From Ferrovibrio xuzhouensis (lineage in GTDB: Bacteria > Pseudomonadota > Alphaproteobacteria > Ferrovibrionales > Ferrovibrionaceae), in NCBI RefSeq assembly GCF_042648965.1, contig NZ_JBHRYJ010000001.1, positions 682,001 to 746,000 on the forward strand: DNA of 64,000 bases, read 5' to 3'. The notes below the pieces were generated by a model that worked only from the letters and a program-made list of their open reading frames with translations, did no database searches and was not told the origin of the DNA. Shown one piece after another: positions 24,627 to 33,934 of this stretch. The position numbers and the translations under genes were made by a program. Position 1 is the first letter of the stretch, and each line of letters opens with the position of its first letter.

Positions 24627-25692
24627 CGTCGTCTCCCAGCATGTCGAGCTGGCGGCCGGCGAGGCCTGCCGGTGCGGTCAGCCCGATATGGGCGAAGGCC
24701 TGGGCGGTCAACAGCCGGCCGCGCGGAGTGCGCTGCAGGAAGCCCTGCTGGATCAGATAGGGCTCGATGATGTCTTCCAGCGCGTCGCGCGGCTCGGACA
24801 GGGCGGCGGCGATGGTCTCGACACCGACCGGGCCGCCCTGGAAGTCGCGGGCGATGACCCCGAGATAGCGGCGGTCCATGGCATCCAGGCCGCGGGCATC
24901 GACCTCGAGCCGCTGCAGCGCCGCATCGGCGGCGGCGGCGTCGACGGTCTTCACCCCCGAGACGGCGGCGAAGTCGCGCACCCGGCGCAGCAGCCGGCCG
25001 GCGACGCGCGGCGTGCCGCGGGCCCGGCGGGCGATTTCGCGGGCGCCGCTGGCATCCAGCTCCAGCGCCAGGATGCGGGCGCCGCGCCGCACGATCAGCT
25101 CAAGCTCGTCCGCTTCGTAGAAATTCAGCCGCAGTGGAATGCCGAAGCGTTCGCGCAACGGCGTGGTCAAGAGCCCTGAGCGCGTGGTGGCGCCGACCAG
25201 GGTGAACGGCGGCAGGTCGATGCGCACGCTGCGCGCCGAAGGCCCCTCGCCGATGATCAGGTCGAGCTGGAAATCCTCCATCGCCGGATAGAGGATTTCC
25301 TCGACGGCCGGGTTGAGCCGGTGGATCTCGTCGATGAACAGCACGTCGCGAGCTTCGAGATTGGTCAGCAGCGCGGCAAGGTCGCCGGCCTTGGCGATCA
25401 CCGGGCCCGAGGTCGCCTTGAAACTGACGCCGAGCTCGCGGGCGACGATCTGCGCCAGCGTGGTCTTGCCGAGGCCCGGCGGGCCGTGCAGCAGCACATG
25501 GTCGAGCGCCTCGTCGCGGGCGCGGGCGGCCTGGATGAAGACCTGCAGGTTCTCGCGGGCCTGGCGCTGGCCGATGAAATCGCCGAGCTGCTGCGGCCGC
25601 AGGTGGCGCTCGAAGTCGTCGCCCTCGGCCGTGGCCCCCGAGACCAGCCGGCCGGCATCGACCGGCGTGTCCTTTGCCGGTTTCGGCGTCAC
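24619..25692 (-). CDS. ruvB: Holliday junction branch migration helicase RuvB
   Basis: A 357-residue AAA+ motor that drives branch migration with RuvA. Walker A is GPPGLGKT at 70-77 and Walker B is LFIDEIHRLN from 118. Sensor and arginine-finger segments (GATTRSGLLTTPLRERFGI) and the C-terminal winged-helix domain (IEPYLIQQGFLQRTPRGR) are present. The start overlaps the ruvA stop by four bases. Confidence 0.97.
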   Translation of the reverse strand: MTPKPAKDTPVDAGRLVSGATAEGDDFERHLRPQQLGDFIGQRQARENLQVFIQAARARDEALDHVLLHGPPGLGKTTLAQIVARELGVSFKATSGPVIAKAGDLAALLTNLEARDVLFIDEIHRLNPAVEEILYPAMEDFQLDLIIGEGPSARSVRIDLPPFTLVGATTRSGLLTTPLRERFGIPLRLNFYEADELELIVRRGARILALELDASGAREIARRARGTPRVAGRLLRRVRDFAAVSGVKTVDAAAADAALQRLEVDARGLDAMDRRYLGVIARDFQGGPVGVETIAAALSEPRDALEDIIEPYLIQQGFLQRTPRGRLLTAQAFAHIGLTAPAGLAGRQLDMLGDDDA

Positions 25693-26312
25693 TGGGCCAG
25701 CTCCTTCAGCCCGGCGCGGATCAGCGCCTGCACATTGGCCTCGCTGCCGAGCGTGCGCGCGGCGGCCGTGACCGCACCGAAGGCATCGGCGCGGCGATAG
25801 CCCAGATTGACCAGCGCCGACAGCGCATCGGCCACGGCCCCGGTGCCCTCGGTCGCCGCCACGGTCTCGGCGGCGCCACCGCCGGCCATGGCGACGGGGC
25901 CGAGCGCGATGCCGCCGACCTTGTCCTTCAGTTCGGTGACCAGCCGCGCGGCCAGCTTGGGGCCGACGCCATCGCAGCGGTGCAGCGTCGTCTTGTCGGC
26001 GGACGCAATGGCGCGGAACAGCTCGTCAGGCGACAGCGAGGACAGGATGCCGAGCGCGACCCGCGCGCCGACGCCCTGCACGGTCTGCAGCAGGTTGAAC
26101 CAGCCGCGTTCGGCCTCGGCGAGGAAGCCGTAGAGATGGATATGGTCCTCGCGGACATGGGTCTCGACATGCAGCCGCACGACCTCGCCCGGCCGCGGCA
26201 GACCACGCAGCGTGCGGCCCGAGCAATAGACGAGGTAGCCGACGCCGCCGACATCGACGATGCAGGCGCTCTCGGAGACGGAATCGAGCAGGCCGGACAG
26301 CCGGGCGATCAC
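25689..26312 (-). CDS. ruvA: Holliday junction branch migration protein RuvA
   Basis: A 207-residue protein that binds the four-way junction and loads RuvB. It starts VIARLSGLLDSVSESACIVD at a GTG that overlaps the ruvC stop codon by four bases (GTGA). The OB-fold domain is followed by helix-hairpin-helix segments (LLQTVQGVGARVALGILSSL and CDGVGPKLAARLVTELKDK) and a C-terminal RuvB-binding domain (ALVNLGYRRADAFGAV). Confidence 0.95.
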   Translation of the reverse strand: MIARLSGLLDSVSESACIVDVGGVGYLVYCSGRTLRGLPRPGEVVRLHVETHVREDHIHLYGFLAEAERGWFNLLQTVQGVGARVALGILSSLSPDELFRAIASADKTTLHRCDGVGPKLAARLVTELKDKVGGIALGPVAMAGGGAAETVAATEGTGAVADALSALVNLGYRRADAFGAVTAAARTLGSEANVQALIRAGLKELAQ

Positions 26313-26851
26313 CGCGCACCTGCCAGTCTGGCAGTCCGGGCAGCGGCATGGGCGCGGCCCTCGGCGGCACGCAGCACGCGCTGGCTGGCCGCATGATGGG
26401 CGTGGCAGATCGCCAGCGCCAGCGCGTCGGCCGCATCGCTGCCCTGCACGGTCACGCCGGGCAGCAGACGCTTGACCATGGCATGCACCTGGTCCTTGTC
26501 GGCGGCGCCGGTGCCGACCACCGCCTTCTTGATCACGGTGGGCGCATATTCGGCGACCGGCAGCCCGGCCTGGGCCGGCGCCAGCAGCACCACGCCGCGC
26601 GCCTGGCCGAGTTTGAGCGTCGAGGCCGGATTCTTGTTGACGAAGGTTTCTTCCACGGCGGCGCTCTGCGGCTGCCATTCATTGAGGATTTCGGTCAGCG
26701 CGTCATGCAGGCTGCGCAGGCGATAGGCGAGGTCCTCGTCCGGATTGCTGCGGATGGTGCCATGCGCCACATGGCTCAACCGGTTGCCCTCGGCGAGGAT
26801 CACTCCCCAGCCGGTGGCGCGCAGACCCGGGTCGAGGCCAATGATGCGCAT
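26309..26851 (-). CDS. ruvC: Crossover junction endodeoxyribonuclease RuvC
   Basis: A 180-residue RNase-H-fold resolvase that cuts Holliday junctions. Catalytic acidic residues are visible as Asp7 in MRIIGLDPGL, Glu67/68 in AVEETFVNKNP and the Asp pair in GSDAADALALAICHAHH. The basic C-terminal tail follows. It heads the ruvC-ruvA-ruvB order and lies ten bases after yebC. Confidence 0.96.
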   Translation of the reverse strand: MRIIGLDPGLRATGWGVILAEGNRLSHVAHGTIRSNPDEDLAYRLRSLHDALTEILNEWQPQSAAVEETFVNKNPASTLKLGQARGVVLLAPAQAGLPVAEYAPTVIKKAVVGTGAADKDQVHAMVKRLLPGVTVQGSDAADALALAICHAHHAASQRVLRAAEGRAHAAARTARLAGAR

Positions 26852-26860
26852 GCGGTCCTG

Positions 26861-27607
26861 TCAGCTCGCGAGCTTGCTCAGCTCGTCCTCCGAAATCTCG
26901 AAATTGGCATAGACCTGCTGGACGTCGTCGGAATCTTCCAGCACCTCGATCATCTTGAACAAGGTTTCCGCTTTCTCGCCCTCGATCGGTGTGCCGGTTT
27001 TCGGCCGCCACACCAGCTTGGCCGATTCCGGATCGCCGAACTGCTTTTCCAGCACCTCGCGCACCTGGGCGAAGTCATCCTGGTTGCAGGTGATCACATG
27101 GTTGTCGTCGGACTGGCAGTCGTCGGCGCCGGCTTCCAGCGCCGCCTCGAACATCGCCTCGCCGCTGGCCGCAGCGGCCGGGAAGACGATCTCGCCGACG
27201 CGATCGAACATGAAGGCGACCGAATTGGTCTCGCCGAGCGTGCCGCCGTTCTTCGAGAAGGCGGCGCGCACCTCGCCGGCGGTGCGGTTGCGGTTGTCGG
27301 TCAGCGCCTCGACGATCACGGCGACACCACCGGGGCCGTAGCCTTCGTAGCGCACCTCTTCGTAATTGTCGGCACCGTCGCCGCCGGCGCCGCGCTTGAC
27401 GGCGCGCTCGACGGTATCCTTCGGCATGTTGGCAGCACGGGCGGCCTGGATCGCGGCGCGCAGGCGCGGATTGGCCGCCGGGTCGGGCTGGCCGGCGCGC
27501 GCTGCCGTGGTCAGCTCGCGGATCAGCTTGGTGAACACCTTGGCTTTCTTGGCGTCCTGCGCACCCTTGCGGTGCATGATATTCTTGAACTGGGAATGGC
27601 CGGCCAT
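26861..27607 (-). CDS. yebC: YebC/PmpR family transcriptional regulator or translation factor
   Basis: A 248-residue three-domain protein starting MAGHSQFKNIMHRKGAQDAK, the diagnostic N-terminus of the YebC/TACO1 family, with AAIQAARAANMPKDTVERAVKRG and YEGYGPGGVAVIVEALTDNR as further signatures. YebC-like proteins bind DNA as regulators or help ribosomes through proline-rich stretches. The start at 27607 is chosen because the family always begins MAGHS; an ATG three codons upstream is less likely. The gene sits directly upstream of ruvC, the usual order. Confidence 0.95.
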   Translation of the reverse strand: MAGHSQFKNIMHRKGAQDAKKAKVFTKLIRELTTAARAGQPDPAANPRLRAAIQAARAANMPKDTVERAVKRGAGGDGADNYEEVRYEGYGPGGVAVIVEALTDNRNRTAGEVRAAFSKNGGTLGETNSVAFMFDRVGEIVFPAAAASGEAMFEAALEAGADDCQSDDNHVITCNQDDFAQVREVLEKQFGDPESAKLVWRPKTGTPIEGEKAETLFKMIEVLEDSDDVQQVYANFEISEDELSKLAS

Positions 27608-27856
27608 GACCTTCAACCTGCGGCGTAGCGGAAAACGGGCGAATCGGGTGTGTTTACCATATTTCGGCCGCCACCGGCAGCCGGCGAGGCGCCCGGATAG
27701 CCTTCCGCGGAGCTAAAAGCAAGCTGCCGGAAGCCTTTACCGCCGATCCCGATATCACTCTTGCGCGAAACCACCCTGCTCCATACAATCAAACGCGTGT
27801 GTCGGAGCCGTCCGTGGCAACGGGCTGATCTGCATACAGATTATAATGGGAGACGC

Positions 27857-28402
27857 ATGTCCGACCTCGCCCAATGGATCGCCATCCCGCCGGTGGCGCT
27901 GCCGCAGACGCCCTCGGCGCTGCCGGGCTACCCGCAGTCGGGGATGATGCGCCAGGCCCATGGCCTGTGGCTGCAGGCCCGCGGCGCCCGCGAGATGCCG
28001 GACCGGGCGACCCTGGCGCCGCTGATCCCCGAGACCATCCGCCCCTTCACCATCCTGTTCGCGGCGATCCGCGAGCCCTTCGATTTCCGCTATGCCGAGA
28101 TCGGCAGCCGCATCCAGGCGATCAGCAATTCCGACAATACCGGCCGGCTGCTCAGCGAGCTGCCGCACCAGCGGCCGCCCAGCAAGGTCTGGGACCATCT
28201 GTCGGCCGCCTTCGACGCCCGGGCGCCGATCCACGGCATACTGCCCTATGTCGGCCGCGCCCGCGACCTCAGCAGCATCTATCACATCGTGCTGCCGCTG
28301 GCCGATGACGGCGAGACCGTCGACCGGCTGCTAGTCTGCGTCGATCTCGGTCCTGCCGTCCGCCTCGAGGACGGCACCCATCCCTTCACCCAGCTTGGCT
28401 GA
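27857..28402 (+). CDS. PAS_5 family protein, copy 1
   Basis: A 181-residue protein resembling the two genes that follow. Shared landmarks are FDFRYAEIGS, LPHQRPPSKVWDHL and LPYVGRARDLSSIYHIVLPL, which align with PAS_5 (PF07310), a PAS-like sensor fold common in alphaproteobacteria. The N-terminal segment that reads YWDAQR..MPSRADIDP in copy 3 is here LWLQARGAREMPDRATLAP, so this is the most diverged copy. No output domain is present. GGGAG precedes the ATG at 27857. The ligand and partner are unknown. Confidence 0.65.
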   Translation: MSDLAQWIAIPPVALPQTPSALPGYPQSGMMRQAHGLWLQARGAREMPDRATLAPLIPETIRPFTILFAAIREPFDFRYAEIGSRIQAISNSDNTGRLLSELPHQRPPSKVWDHLSAAFDARAPIHGILPYVGRARDLSSIYHIVLPLADDGETVDRLLVCVDLGPAVRLEDGTHPFTQLG

Positions 28403-28505
28403 CCGCAACCGCGCGGACATGCCGGTGGTAAACCGCTCAACCCAATGAGTGCAGGTCTTTAGAACCTGCGCGACAAGCGGCGCGGTGCCAGCCTAACATC
28501 GGGTC

Positions 28506-29042
28506 GTGCTCGAGCTGAACCGCGCCACTCACCTGCTGCAACAGGGCTATCGTTACTGGGACGCCAAGCGCGCCGGACGGCCGATGCCGGCGCGCGGCGA
28601 CATCAATCCGGCCGAAATCCCCGCCCTGCTGCCTCATGTGGTGCTGCTCGAAGTGCTGCGCGAGGCGCCATCCGGAAATACGACCGGCGCGCCGCTCGAT
28701 TTCCGCTATCGCCTGATGGGCGGCGCGGTGGAGGCACATCTGACCATGCGCTATACCGGCCTGCGCATGAGCGAGATCCCACACCAGAAGCCGCCAAGCC
28801 GCATGTGGCAGAATTTCAGCACCGTCGTCGAAACGGCCCGGCCGCTGGTCACCCAGGTGCCGTATATCGGCCAGCACAAGGATTTCCTCGCCGCCCAGGA
28901 CCTGATCGCACCGCTGTCGGAAGACGGCAGGACCGTGACCATGCTGTTCAACCTGGTCGACTTCCTGCCCCGCCACGGCCTTGGCCCGGTGCCGGCGGAA
29001 ACCCCGCAGCCGGTGCCGCGTCCGGGCAAAGGGGCGCCGTGA
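28506..29042 (+). CDS. PAS_5 family protein, copy 2
   Basis: A 178-residue PAS_5 protein without any output domain. It has the full family pattern: YRYWDAKRAGRPMPARGDIN then PAEIPALLPHVVLLEVL, LDFRYRLMGGAVEAHLT, IPHQKPPSRMWQNF and VPYIGQHKDFLAAQDLIAPL. The start is a GTG at 28506; no good ribosome site is visible. The gene is 103 bases after copy 1 and one base before copy 3. A sensory or scaffolding role is inferred from the fold only. Confidence 0.78.
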   Translation: MLELNRATHLLQQGYRYWDAKRAGRPMPARGDINPAEIPALLPHVVLLEVLREAPSGNTTGAPLDFRYRLMGGAVEAHLTMRYTGLRMSEIPHQKPPSRMWQNFSTVVETARPLVTQVPYIGQHKDFLAAQDLIAPLSEDGRTVTMLFNLVDFLPRHGLGPVPAETPQPVPRPGKGAP

Positions 29043-29043
29043 G

Positions 29044-29529
29044 GTGAGCGCGCTGCGGGACAGCCTTGAGCGCGACGGCGCCACGCCCCTGCTGCTGGCC
29101 GGCTTCGACTACTGGGATGCGCAGCGCGGCGACCGGGCGATGCCGTCACGTGCCGATATCGATCCGGCGGCGATCACGCCGCTGCTGCCCAACCTGATCC
29201 TGATGGACGTGCTGCGCGACGCCAAGCCGGGCTGGCCGCTGGATTTCCGCTACCGCGTACTCGGCACTTTCGCCGACGAGCACATGCTGGCGCGCTATAC
29301 CGGCACATGCATGAGCGACCTGCCGCACCAGCAGCCGGGCAGCCGCATCTGGCAGAGCCTTGAGGCCGTCACCACGCAGCAGGTGCCGCGCGTCAACCGG
29401 GTGCCCTATGTCGGCCCGCACAAAGACTTCCTCTCGGTAGTCGACATCGTCATGCCGCTGTCGACCGACGGCGTGCAGGTCGACAAGCTGCTCTGCTTCC
29501 TCGAATTCGTGGCGCGCCGGCGCCCCTGA
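29044..29529 (+). CDS. PAS_5 family protein, copy 3
   Basis: A 161-residue PAS_5 protein closely similar to copy 2: FDYWDAQRGDRAMPSRADID, PLLPNLILMDVLRD, LDFRYRVLGTFADEHML, LPHQQPGSRIWQSL and VPYVGPHKDFLSVVDIVMPL. The GTG start at 29044 comes one base after the stop of copy 2, so the two are translationally coupled. An upstream ATG at 28981 would overlap copy 2 and is rejected. Function unknown. Confidence 0.78.
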   Translation: MSALRDSLERDGATPLLLAGFDYWDAQRGDRAMPSRADIDPAAITPLLPNLILMDVLRDAKPGWPLDFRYRVLGTFADEHMLARYTGTCMSDLPHQQPGSRIWQSLEAVTTQQVPRVNRVPYVGPHKDFLSVVDIVMPLSTDGVQVDKLLCFLEFVARRRP

Positions 29530-29643
29530 CCGCCAGATCGTTCGATTTTTCTTGTCGATACGAACCGGACAATCTGTTGGTCTGATCGAACGGCCAATAC
29601 CATTGTCCTGCCATCACCGCCCAGCCCGCCGAAGGAGAAACCC

Positions 29644-30611
<968 letters not shown>

Positions 30612-30615
<4 letters not shown>

Positions 30616-31196
30616 AGCAGCCGCGCGACCTGCTGCCGCAGCACCGGCAGCAGGTCGGCGGCAAACCACGGCTGGCGCTTCTGCCAGCCGGTATTCCGCC
30701 AGCTCGGGTGCGGCAGCGGCAGCAGGCCGCCGGGCAGGTATTCGGCCCAGGCCTGCACCGTGGCGGTCAGCGTGGATTTGCGCCGGGTGCCGAGATAGCG
30801 CGCCTGGGCATATTGCCCGACCAGCAGGGTGAGCTCGATGCCCGGCAGATGCGCCAGCAGGCGGTCATGCCACAGCGGCGCGCATTCCGGCCTGGGCGGG
30901 CTGTCGCCGCCGCGCGCGTCGCGGCCGGGATAGCAGAAGCCCATCGGCATGATGGCGATGCGCGTTTCGTCGTAAAACACATCGCGGTCGAGGCCGAGCC
31001 AGGCGCGGAGCTGGTCGCCGCTGCGGTCGTCCCACGGAATGCCGCTCTCATGCACCTTCGTGCCCGGTGCCTGGCCGATGATCATCAGCCGCGCGGAGGA
31101 TGCCATGCGCACCACCGGGCGCGGCCCGAGCGGCAGTTGCGCGGCGCAGACGGTGCAGGCTCGCACGTCCTTCAGCAGTCTGCCGAATGCCGCCAT
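30612..31196 (-). CDS. Uracil-DNA glycosylase superfamily protein, probable Fe-S type
   Basis: A 194-residue glycosylase-fold protein. The water-activating loop is GQAPG at 41-45 and the DNA-intercalation loop is HPSWRN at 163-168. Four cysteines (Cys14, Cys17, Cys88, Cys105) have the C-x2-C...C-x16-C spacing used by family 4 uracil-DNA glycosylases to bind a 4Fe-4S cluster, so a cluster is likely. Motif A differs from the usual GEAPG of that family. The expected role is excision of uracil or another damaged base. The start at 31196 lies 17 bases after the ymdB stop. Confidence 0.75.
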
Positions 31197-31212
31197 GGTC
31201 AGGCCGCCATGG

Positions 31213-32031
31213 TCAGGCTGGCAGGGTCGCCTGCTGCAGCCGGCCGCCGAGGCGCAGCGGCGCGATCTTCGTCGCCAGCCCGCTGCGGTCGTCGGTCTCG
31301 ACATAGACGGCACAGAGCGTGCCCTCGCCGCTGGCCGGTTCGAAACGGCCGCCGGGAATGCGGCGGGTGAAGCGGTTGACCGGCTCGGTCTTCTCCATGC
31401 CGATCACCGAATTGTAGTCGCCGCACATGCCGGCATCGGTCTGGTACGCCGTGCCGCCGGGCAGGATCTGCGCATCGGCGGTCGGCACATGGCTGTGGGT
31501 GCCGCAGACCAGCGAGGCGCGGCCGTCGCAGAAATGGCCCATCGCCATCTTCTCGGAGGTCGCCTCGCCGTGGATGTCGACGATGACGGCATCGACGCTG
31601 CCGCTGCCGAGCCGGTATTTCTGCAATTCGCCGTCGACCGCGGCAAACGGATCGTCCAGCGGGTCCATGAAGATGCGGCCCATCACCTGCACGACCAGCA
31701 CCTTGCGGCCACCGGGCAGGGTGAATACCGCGGCGCCCCTGCCCGGCGTGCCCTTGGGGTAATTCAGCGGCCGCAGCAGCCTGGGGTCGCCGTTGATGTA
31801 GCTCAGCGTCTCGCGCTGGTCCCAGGAATGGTTGCCGAGCACGATGGCATCGACGCCGGCGGCGTAGAAGTCCTCGCAGATCTTGGCGGTGATGCCGAAG
31901 CCGGCGGCAGCGTTCTCGCCGTTGACCAGCACGAAATCGAGGCCGAGGCTCTGGCGCAGCGCCGGGATGCGCGACACCACCGCGTCACGCCCGGCCCGCC
32001 CGACCACATCACCGCAATACAGAAGCTTCAC
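31213..32031 (-). CDS. YmdB family metallophosphoesterase
   Basis: A 272-residue two-metal phosphodiesterase of the YmdB/TIGR00282 family. All metal-ligand motifs are visible: CGDVVGRAGRDAV (from residue 6), LVNGENAA, LGNHSWD, DIHGEATSEK and GTHSHVPTAD. Family members hydrolyse 2',3'-cyclic nucleotides or cAMP and influence RNA levels and biofilm formation in Bacillus. It follows fthC in the leftward zapA-6S-fthC-ymdB cluster, a common alphaproteobacterial arrangement. Confidence 0.88.
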   Translation of the reverse strand: MKLLYCGDVVGRAGRDAVVSRIPALRQSLGLDFVLVNGENAAAGFGITAKICEDFYAAGVDAIVLGNHSWDQRETLSYINGDPRLLRPLNYPKGTPGRGAAVFTLPGGRKVLVVQVMGRIFMDPLDDPFAAVDGELQKYRLGSGSVDAVIVDIHGEATSEKMAMGHFCDGRASLVCGTHSHVPTADAQILPGGTAYQTDAGMCGDYNSVIGMEKTEPVNRFTRRIPGGRFEPASGEGTLCAVYVETDDRSGLATKIAPLRLGGRLQQATLPA

Positions 32032-32071
32032 GCCATCGTCCTCACGTCGCTGTCCCTGTCGTGTCCCGTCG

Positions 32072-32674
32072 TCATATGGTCTGGCCGCCCTCTGCGTGGC
32101 AGTCGATGGCGCCGCGTTCGGTCACCACTAGGTCCAGTCTCTCATCCATCGCGCCGTGGGGCAACTCCGCCACCTGCTGCACCGCGAAGGCATAGCCGGC
32201 GGCCAGCAACGGCAGGCCGTCGCCGCGCAAGGCCTCGAGCGTCGCATCGTAGAAGCCGCCGCCCATGCCGAGCCGGTGGCCTTCGGCATCGAAGCCGACC
32301 AGCGGCACCAGCAGGATATCGGGCCGCAGGGCCGGCAGGTGATCCGGCGGCGCCGGAATGCCGTAGCGTCCCGGCGGCGGCGCGACATCCTCGTCCCAGC
32401 GGCGGAAGGCCAGCGGCTGCGCTTTCGCCACCACGCAGGGCAGCAGAACCAGCACACCGCATTGTCGCAGCGCGTCCAGCAGCGGCCGCGGATCGAGCTC
32501 GTCCGCCATCGGCCAGTAGCCGGCCACCGCCTGGCCGGCGCGCAACGGCACGGCAGCGAGAAAGCGGTCGGCGGCCAGCGCGGCGACGGCAGCGCCGTTG
32601 GCTGCCGCGGCCGCGGCGCGGCGCTCTTTCAGTTTGCCGCGCAGGACGGCCTTGCGCGCATCGAGATCGGTCAT
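32072..32674 (-). CDS. fthC: 5-formyltetrahydrofolate cyclo-ligase
   Basis: A 200-residue enzyme that converts 5-formyl-THF to 5,10-methenyl-THF with ATP. It starts MTDLDARKAVLRGKLKERRA, the usual basic N-terminal helix. The phosphate/folate-binding signature is RLGMGGGFYDATLEAL, with LLVPLVGFDAEGHR before it. The start at 32674 is chosen by family length; an open frame upstream runs through the 6S RNA gene. Its place just downstream of 6S RNA and zapA is conserved in Proteobacteria (E. coli ygfA). Confidence 0.92.
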   Translation of the reverse strand: MTDLDARKAVLRGKLKERRAAAAAANGAAVAALAADRFLAAVPLRAGQAVAGYWPMADELDPRPLLDALRQCGVLVLLPCVVAKAQPLAFRRWDEDVAPPPGRYGIPAPPDHLPALRPDILLVPLVGFDAEGHRLGMGGGFYDATLEALRGDGLPLLAAGYAFAVQQVAELPHGAMDERLDLVVTERGAIDCHAEGGQTI

Positions 32675-32718
32675 GCCGGGACTCTGACATGCGGGAACAG
32701 CGCGAGGGAAGGGAAAGC

Positions 32719-32884
32719 GGACGGAGCCCACCATGGCCGTCGGTATGAACAAACCTCTGTGGCCTGGCGTACCAGGTGGGCGCCGTATGATCGGAACCAC
32801 GGTTCCGGCAGGGACAGCTCCCTCAGAGATGAGCATTGGCCCCAGGGTTATGTAAACCTAACGCACCGGGCAGCACACCGTCCT
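32719..32884 (-). ncRNA. ssrS: 6S RNA
   Basis: The gap between zapA and fthC is the conserved place of 6S RNA, which binds and inhibits the housekeeping RNA polymerase in stationary phase. The minus strand can fold as one long closed stem. GGACGG (32883-32878) pairs with CCGTCC (32724-32719), then GCCC with GGGC, giving a length of about 166 bases, the usual size. Inside are short hairpins including GGAACC-GT-GGTTCC, AGGGA-GCTG-TCCCT and CCTGG-TACG-CCAGG. TAGATT (32896-32891) is at the right distance for a -10 box and overlaps the zapA stop. Covariance searching was not possible. Confidence 0.7.
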
Positions 32885-32893
32885 GCCCTTAAT

Positions 32894-33229
32894 CTAGGAG
32901 GTCTCCAGCCGCGCGGCAATGTCTTCCAGCCTTTGCGCCAGCCCGACCAGCGCATCGGCGCCGCCTTCCGCCGTTTTCTGCTGTTCGCGCAGCGCCTCCA
33001 GCTCGGCCCGCATGGCCGCGATCTCGCCCTGCACGGTCTCGAGGTCGTCGGCGAGCGTCAGCGCCGTCATCAGCATCAGCCGCGCCTCGCCGACCTGGCC
33101 GACCAGGGCCGCCAGTTCGCGCATGCGGCCGTCCAGCACCTGCGACAGCCGCTGGACCTGCGCCTCCTCGCCGTCGTCGCAGCCGACGGAATAGAGCCGG
33201 TTGTTGACAGTGACATTGACCTGTCCCAT
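32894..33229 (-). CDS. zapA: Cell division protein ZapA
   Basis: A 111-residue FtsZ-ring-associated protein that bundles FtsZ protofilaments. The N-terminal globular part, VNVTVNNRLYSVGCDDGEEA, is the ZapA signature. It is followed by the ARLMLMTALTLADDLETV helix and a C-terminal coiled coil (AAMRAELEALREQQ). It precedes 6S RNA and fthC and is 13 bases after the coiled-coil protein gene, which is the conserved alphaproteobacterial order. Confidence 0.92.
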   Translation of the reverse strand: MGQVNVTVNNRLYSVGCDDGEEAQVQRLSQVLDGRMRELAALVGQVGEARLMLMTALTLADDLETVQGEIAAMRAELEALREQQKTAEGGADALVGLAQRLEDIAARLETS

Positions 33230-33242
33230 CGCGTGCTCCTGT

Positions 33243-33821
33243 CTATCTCTGGCCGGCTACTTCGGCGTCGAGTGCCTGGCGCAGCCGTGCCATGGTGGCC
33301 TCCAGCCGCGCCGCGATGCCCGACTGGAAGGCCTGCATTTCCGCCTGGGCCGCCCGCGCCGCGGTCAGTTCGGCCTTCAGGGTCGTCACATCCGCAGCCT
33401 GTACCGTGGCCGGCATCGCCGCACTGCCGGCCGCGGCCAGCCGCTGCTGCAGTGTATCGCGCTCGTCCTTCAGGGCGGCAATCTCGGCGTCGCGTGCCGC
33501 CACCGCCTGTTCGAGCTGCATGTGCCGGGCGGTGTCGCCGGCGCCGGCAGCAACCGGCTGCATGTCGCCCTCGCCGCGCTCGTTCTGGATCTGGGCCAGT
33601 TCCTCGCGCAGGGCATCGACCAGATCGGCGCGCTCGCGCAAGCTGGCCGCCTCGTCGCGGGCCGCCTGCAGCTCCTCGCGCAGCGCACGCAGCTCGGCCG
33701 CCGTCGCCCCGTGCTGGTCGGAAAGCGAACGGAAGGCTGCCGCACGCTTGCCCAGCGCGGCATCGAGGCGGCGGACCGCCTGCTCCATCGCGGTTACCGC
33801 CGCGGAGACGCCGTTATCCAT
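33243..33821 (-). CDS. Coiled-coil protein upstream of zapA
   Basis: A 192-residue protein that is nearly all heptad-type helix: AAELRALREELQAARDEAAS, DALREELAQIQNERGEGD and EIAALKDERDTLQQRLAAAG. No membrane segment or catalytic motif is seen. Small coiled-coil genes (DUF4164-like) directly before zapA are common in alphaproteobacteria and could be ZapB-like partners in the division ring. That role is inferred from position alone. The start at 33821 is chosen over 33848 because the added residues look non-conserved. Confidence 0.65.
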   Translation of the reverse strand: MDNGVSAAVTAMEQAVRRLDAALGKRAAAFRSLSDQHGATAAELRALREELQAARDEAASLRERADLVDALREELAQIQNERGEGDMQPVAAGAGDTARHMQLEQAVAARDAEIAALKDERDTLQQRLAAAGSAAMPATVQAADVTTLKAELTAARAAQAEMQAFQSGIAARLEATMARLRQALDAEVAGQR

Positions 33822-33934
33822 GCTTCGTTCTGGTGATTGGTGTTGCACAGCAAACTTGATATGGAAGATAAACTTCGCCGCACCATACCGTCAACCGAAC
33901 CGGCCGTCTGCCGGCGATCAGGCTTTGTCCCGCC

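Noticed and set aside
27842..27847. Perfect TATAAT upstream of the first PAS_5 gene
   Set aside because: It is only ten bases from the start codon and overlaps the start of the ribosome site, and no -35 box is present; probably chance or a weak promoter.
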